From NCBI GenBank assembly GCA_013396915.1, contig VWZL01000274.1, positions 275,051 to 339,050 of the forward strand: DNA of 64,000 bases, read 5' to 3'. The translations under genes and the position numbers were made by a program. Below are positions 60,601 through 64,000 of the stretch, in pieces. Numbering within the stretch: the first letter of the stretch is position 1; each line of letters begins with the position of its first letter. The notes below the pieces were generated by a model. It worked only from the letters and a program-made list of their open reading frames with translations, was not told the origin of the DNA and ran no database searches. The DNA is from Stercorarius parasiticus. Its lineage: Eukaryota > Chordata > Aves > Charadriiformes > Stercorariidae.

Positions 60601-63340
60601 TCTTCCCTCCTATACCTTGAGCTGACAGGGTCTGAAAATAGTCACTTCCAAGTCATGCTGCAAAAAAATCTTTGGCAAAAAGTTTTTGAAGCAGTTGGGC
60701 TGTGAATGATCAAAGCTTACCATTCATGGCTTCCTAATTGAGTTCTTCTTTGGTCTATTTTTTAAATAAAAACAGCTCTTGAGTTTTTAGGGATATTTTT
60801 CTTGTGCAAGGTACCTACAAATCCTTTGCATTGCTCTTTTCATTATTTAAATCAAAATAAAACCATTAATCAAGCAAAATTGCCTGTCCAGTCCCAAGAT
60901 TTGATTCTGAAAACTTCAGCTCTCCATCTGGTCTCTTAAACCACAGTAGGCTACCAGAGTTTAAAGCTGACTACTTCCAGTACCACAGCAATCAATCCCT
61001 CCTGCTTTTAACCATGGTTATTTTGTAACACACCATGACATGAGCGCATTCCTTCCTTATAAAATAATTGACTTCTCCATATCTCCGATGAGGTTTCATC
61101 TTCCCAGCCTGACCCAGTCTGACAAATGCACGGGATCTACTTAAAACAGCAGGTCCAGGGTAGCTAGCGCAAAGCACTGCAATTAAGTGGGAGCAGCCTG
61201 ATTAAAATGTTGTCCTTAATTATGTGCGATGACAAGGAAAAACCATTTTTATAGATTCTCTTTGTGACAGGGCCCAGACTGCCTTGCCAAAGCCCTAATG
61301 CTAGACAGCAGGAAACTTGGCCCAGAACCAAAAACTCAGCAGACACTTCCTTTAGACAGCACTTGGTGCAGAAAGCAATCTGTCCTTCCCCATGTATATT
61401 TTAGGCAGACAGGCTGAAAGTCAACACAAGCTTGAACCAATCCAGGGACTGGTGTAGAAACTCATGTTATCTTCAGACGAGCCTAACCCCCAGGTCAGCA
61501 GGAGTCTAGAGTATGGGGTCAGAGTGGGACTAATGCTTGTAACTATAGACCCCATTAAACTTACAGCGTTGTTTACATGAATCTGCTTCATTCATGAAAT
61601 GATGATGCTGCCAAACTTTCCTTTTTTTTTTATATGAGAGATGGGCAAGGCAACTTGGGCAATGGTCCAAAGGCCCCTGAGGCACAAATTAGTTTTGATA
61701 GATTAGAAACAAGATGAATCTCCATGGGACAGTATTAAAGCATCTTTTATTATGTGCAAAGCAGCCTTTTAACTTCCCAGGAGACATCCCTATCTCTCTA
61801 TGCTAGCCCAAGCAAAAAGCTTTCAGCATTAATAACACCTGGAGAACCCCAGTTGTCCGACAGCTCAAGGAGAACAGCTTGGCAAGGGCTGTCTGACCTC
61901 CTAAAATAGTCCATTTGGGTCAACTGCTCTTGTTCTCTGGACAAAATTACCTCCTTCCAAAACTAGTAGGAGCTTTGAACGCTGGATGCTTCACAGCTTT
62001 AGGGTCTTGGTTTCTTCATGTAATTCATGATGCATTTGCCCACACATCAGCTGCTTTGTCTGAAATATCTGCCACACAAGTTAAAATCATTTAATTGCTG
62101 AGGTTAACTGCCTCAATACCAAGGTGTTTGCTGGACTTGATGAGATACGTGACATGAAAGTGTCACTCTAATAACCAAAAACTAAACCCAGGCAAAGGAA
62201 ATTATCACCTGGGTTTAGAAGAGCACTGTGATTGCTGTCCGGGTGCTGCCCACTCCCTGCTGCTCCCAGCATGGGACAGCTTTCCTCCAGCTGAGCCAAT
62301 GGCTGGTCGGTCAGCTCCAGCCCAAGCATCTGAGATTAAGTTCTGCTTGGAGCCCTTTTCCGCACTCTGCTTGCACCGTGGTCCCGTGGGGAAGAGTTTG
62401 GACTGGAGACTGCCCCCTTCTGGCAAACAGGAGGGCACGAGTTCCAACCTCTCTGAGACCAAGAGACCCACAGTGCACACAGGTGCCTTTGACACCTGTA
62501 GGGGAAAGCTCACAGCCAGGGACTCATCCTAAAGCATAAAGACCAGTAATAAGCACTTGTGAGATCCAAGAGTGAAATTTCCCCGAAACCCACACACACA
62601 GAAGCATACAGACAGAAGTCAGGCTGCCCCAAGAGTCCTAAACATGCTTCAGCAGAGGAATAATTGTCTGCGAGTGCTGGGGTGTAAGCATTTTCCTTAG
62701 CTGACACTCGCTTCAGAAATACTTACAACAGGTGGAAAGACAGGAATATATAGCTAAAATCAAAAGGCAAACAATACATGAAGCTGTAGGTAGGATGGGA
62801 TAGGAAATAACAAAGACTATTGTAATGCTACTATACAAAATCAACAGTACTGCCTTACCTGGGTGCTGTAGTGTGGGCAGATGGGAGAGAAATTAACTTC
62901 ATACTGAGCTTTTTCCCATCCTCAAATAGGCAAGTGATTTCAGTGTGTAACTTTTATCCTGAAAGGATTGTGTAGAAAGATCTTCCCTTAGAATCCCAAA
63001 ATTATTTTTTTAGTCATCTGGAAGTGTTTCATTTTGATTGCAAACATAAATATAATGTATTTACTACATGAAATGAGCATTTTTCGAACTTTTTTGAAAT
63101 GATAAAATTAGCTCTATTGATTTTTTCAGTTGTTACAAATTAAAAAGTGGATGTATCTTTCACCAAAAGTTGTTCCAGCATAAATAATTTTCATTGTTCT
63201 GATGAAAACACAGCAAATTTCCAGCCAGTTCTAATGTGCATTCCTGATCACTTGTTTCAAAAAGCATTCTCCATACACAGAGTTTGGAGAATGGTAATGA
63301 AAATAATGAAGGAACTAGAAATCTCCGAGAAGAGACTATG
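57620..63340. other. noncoding stretch, no gene seen
   Basis: No gene recognised. A minus frame at 57695-57964 gives 89 residues with a protein-like look (GGPVTSYAMPAVASKGPYL, SWWKR) but no domain I can name, and it opens with GTG rather than ATG after an upstream stop. Opposed frames at 58.9-59.8 and 62.2-62.5 kb are not convincing. Confidence 0.45.
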
Positions 63341-63347
63341 AAACACC

Positions 63348-63367
63348 TTTTTTTTTTTTTTTTTTTT
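63348..63367 (+). repeat. 20-base T homopolymer
   Basis: Twenty T are followed by CTTCAG, ending in AG at 63372-63373. This looks like a polypyrimidine tract and splice acceptor, or the complement of a poly-A tail. No exon or retrocopy is recognisable next to it. Confidence 0.95.
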
Positions 63368-63457
63368 CTTCAGGAAGGAGTGTGGTAAAACTGTATGAGC
63401 AATGAAAGTATCAGGGAAGGGAGAAGGGGAAATTTGGCTCCCCTTGGCTCATAATAT

Positions 63458-63496
63458 AAAAAAAACCCAAACACCAAAACCAAAAAACCCAAACAG
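63458..63496 (+). repeat. A/C-rich low-complexity stretch
   Basis: AAAAAAAACCCAAACACC and then AAAACCAAAAAACCCAAAC make an A/C-only stretch about 180 bases before the LTR. Confidence 0.9.
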
Positions 63497-63821
63497 GGCA
63501 ATTCAGTGAAACAAATTCAAAGCCAGTAAAAGGACATGCTTTTCATTTATTTTTGCATAGTGTAATTTGTCGCCAGACAATGTCACTCAGAAATAGAGTG
63601 GACATTTATAAAGATAACAGTAATACTTAAATCCATAATGGGTATCGATAACGTGTATTTTGAAAGGAACATTCAGCCTGTCGTGGTTTAACCCCAGCTG
63701 GCAGCTAGGACCACGCAGCTGCTTGTGCAGTTCTTCGCCTTCCCCTTGAAGAGCGGGGAGAAGAGGTAAGAAAGGAGGGAAAAGGGAAGGAAAAAAACCT
63801 CAAGGGTTGAGATAAAGACAG

Positions 63822-63827
63822 TTTAAT
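63822..63827 (-). terminator. LTR polyadenylation signal ATTAAA
   Basis: TTTAAT on the + strand is ATTAAA on the minus strand. It lies about 145 bases before the LTR end and downstream of the TATA box, as expected for the R region. Confidence 0.6.
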
Positions 63828-63830
63828 AGA

Positions 63831-63889
63831 AACAATAACAGAAAAGGAAAATAACAATAATAATAACAATAATAACAGCAATAATAATG
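63831..63889 (+). repeat. AAT/AAC-rich simple repeat within the LTR
   Basis: Interrupted AATAAC and AATAAT units (AACAATAACAGAAAAGG, then AATAATAATAACAATAATAA). This block is a known variable-length part of this avian LTR type. Confidence 0.85.
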
Positions 63890-63970
63890 ACACGAGTCGC
63901 TCTCACTGCCCGGTGAATTGGCACAATCCTGGGCAGTGATCGTGGATCCCTGCCCCCCGGCCAACCCCCC

Positions 63971-63980
63971 GTTTATATAC
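63971..63980 (-). promoter_or_regulatory. LTR TATA box
   Basis: GTTTATATAC on the + strand reads GTATATAAAC on the minus strand. It is a TATA box upstream of the polyadenylation signal, consistent with the U3/R border of a minus-strand LTR. Confidence 0.6.
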
Positions 63981-64000
63981 TGATCATGATATCTACGGCA

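Larger units (their letters stand above)
63679..64000 (-). mobile_element. partial avian endogenous-retrovirus LTR (3' part)
   Basis: The + strand opens at 63679 with TGTCGTGGTTTAACCCC followed by GCTGGCAGCTAGGACCACGC. It runs through GAGATAAAGACAGTTTAATA, an AAT/AAC-rich block, CCCCCCGGCCAACCCCC and GTTTATATAC before the window ends. This is the order of a widespread neoavian LTR read antisense. On the minus strand the signals are correctly arranged: TATATAAAC promoter, then ATTAAA polyadenylation signal, then a terminal CA at 63679. The upstream U3 and any internal retroviral genes lie beyond the window, so solo-LTR versus provirus cannot be told. I believe it is ERVL/ERVK-related but do not name a subfamily. 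An ERV LTR is noncoding and acts as promoter and terminator. Confidence 0.85.

Noticed and set aside
1..64000. CRISPR array, bacterial operon, rRNA or other prokaryotic features
   Set aside because: No regularly spaced direct repeats, operon-like tight coding or rRNA sequence are present; the DNA has vertebrate noncoding character.

Overview
The window reads as nuclear DNA of a bird, probably from the large neoavian group. Two kinds of evidence support this. First, the last ~320 bases match the end of a familiar avian endogenous-retrovirus LTR, which opens on the + strand with TGTCGTGGTTTAACCCC. Second, the recognisable older repeats are CR1-clade LINE pieces and worn MIR-type SINEs, with no primate or rodent elements. 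Base composition is moderately AT-rich with scattered GC-richer patches, and there is one unresolved base at 23113.

I find no convincing protein-coding gene, tRNA, rRNA or CRISPR array. Nearly all open reading frames are short, overlap in several frames or on both strands, and coincide with GC-rich or pyrimidine-rich stretches where stop codons are rare. The longest (51129-51857, + strand, 242 codons) is longer than I would expect by chance but matches nothing I recognise. The window could be intergenic, a gene desert, or the inside of a very long intron; the sequence does not decide.

Layout: 1-200 holds a possible old hAT-type remnant with a clean inverted repeat. About 2705-4600 is an old minus-strand CR1-clade ORF2 remnant with readable reverse-transcriptase motifs. 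From 4.6 to 16 kb the DNA is ordinary noncoding sequence with two GC-richer patches (7.2-7.7 and 12.7-13.9 kb). MIR-like SINEs lie at 16.26 kb (+), 24.1 kb (-) and 57.4 kb (-), with a doubtful one at 19.75 kb. A pyrimidine-biased stretch lies at 19.4-19.7 kb, and two short CpG-dense patches at 25.9 and 26.5 kb. From 26.6 to 40 kb it is noncoding, with a candidate conserved noncoding element at 36.65-37.2 kb. A very old interspersed-repeat fragment lies at 40.16-40.3 kb, a second old CR1 piece (+) at 50.2-50.6 kb, and two palindromic old repeats at 52.4 and 53.2 kb. A CpG-enriched patch lies at 56.1-56.4 kb, and the partial minus-strand LTR closes the window.

No set of genes working together can be described. 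The features most likely to repay attention are the candidate regulatory or conserved segments, the unusually long orphan ORF, and the old repeats that remain legible. I found no evidence of a new biological system.
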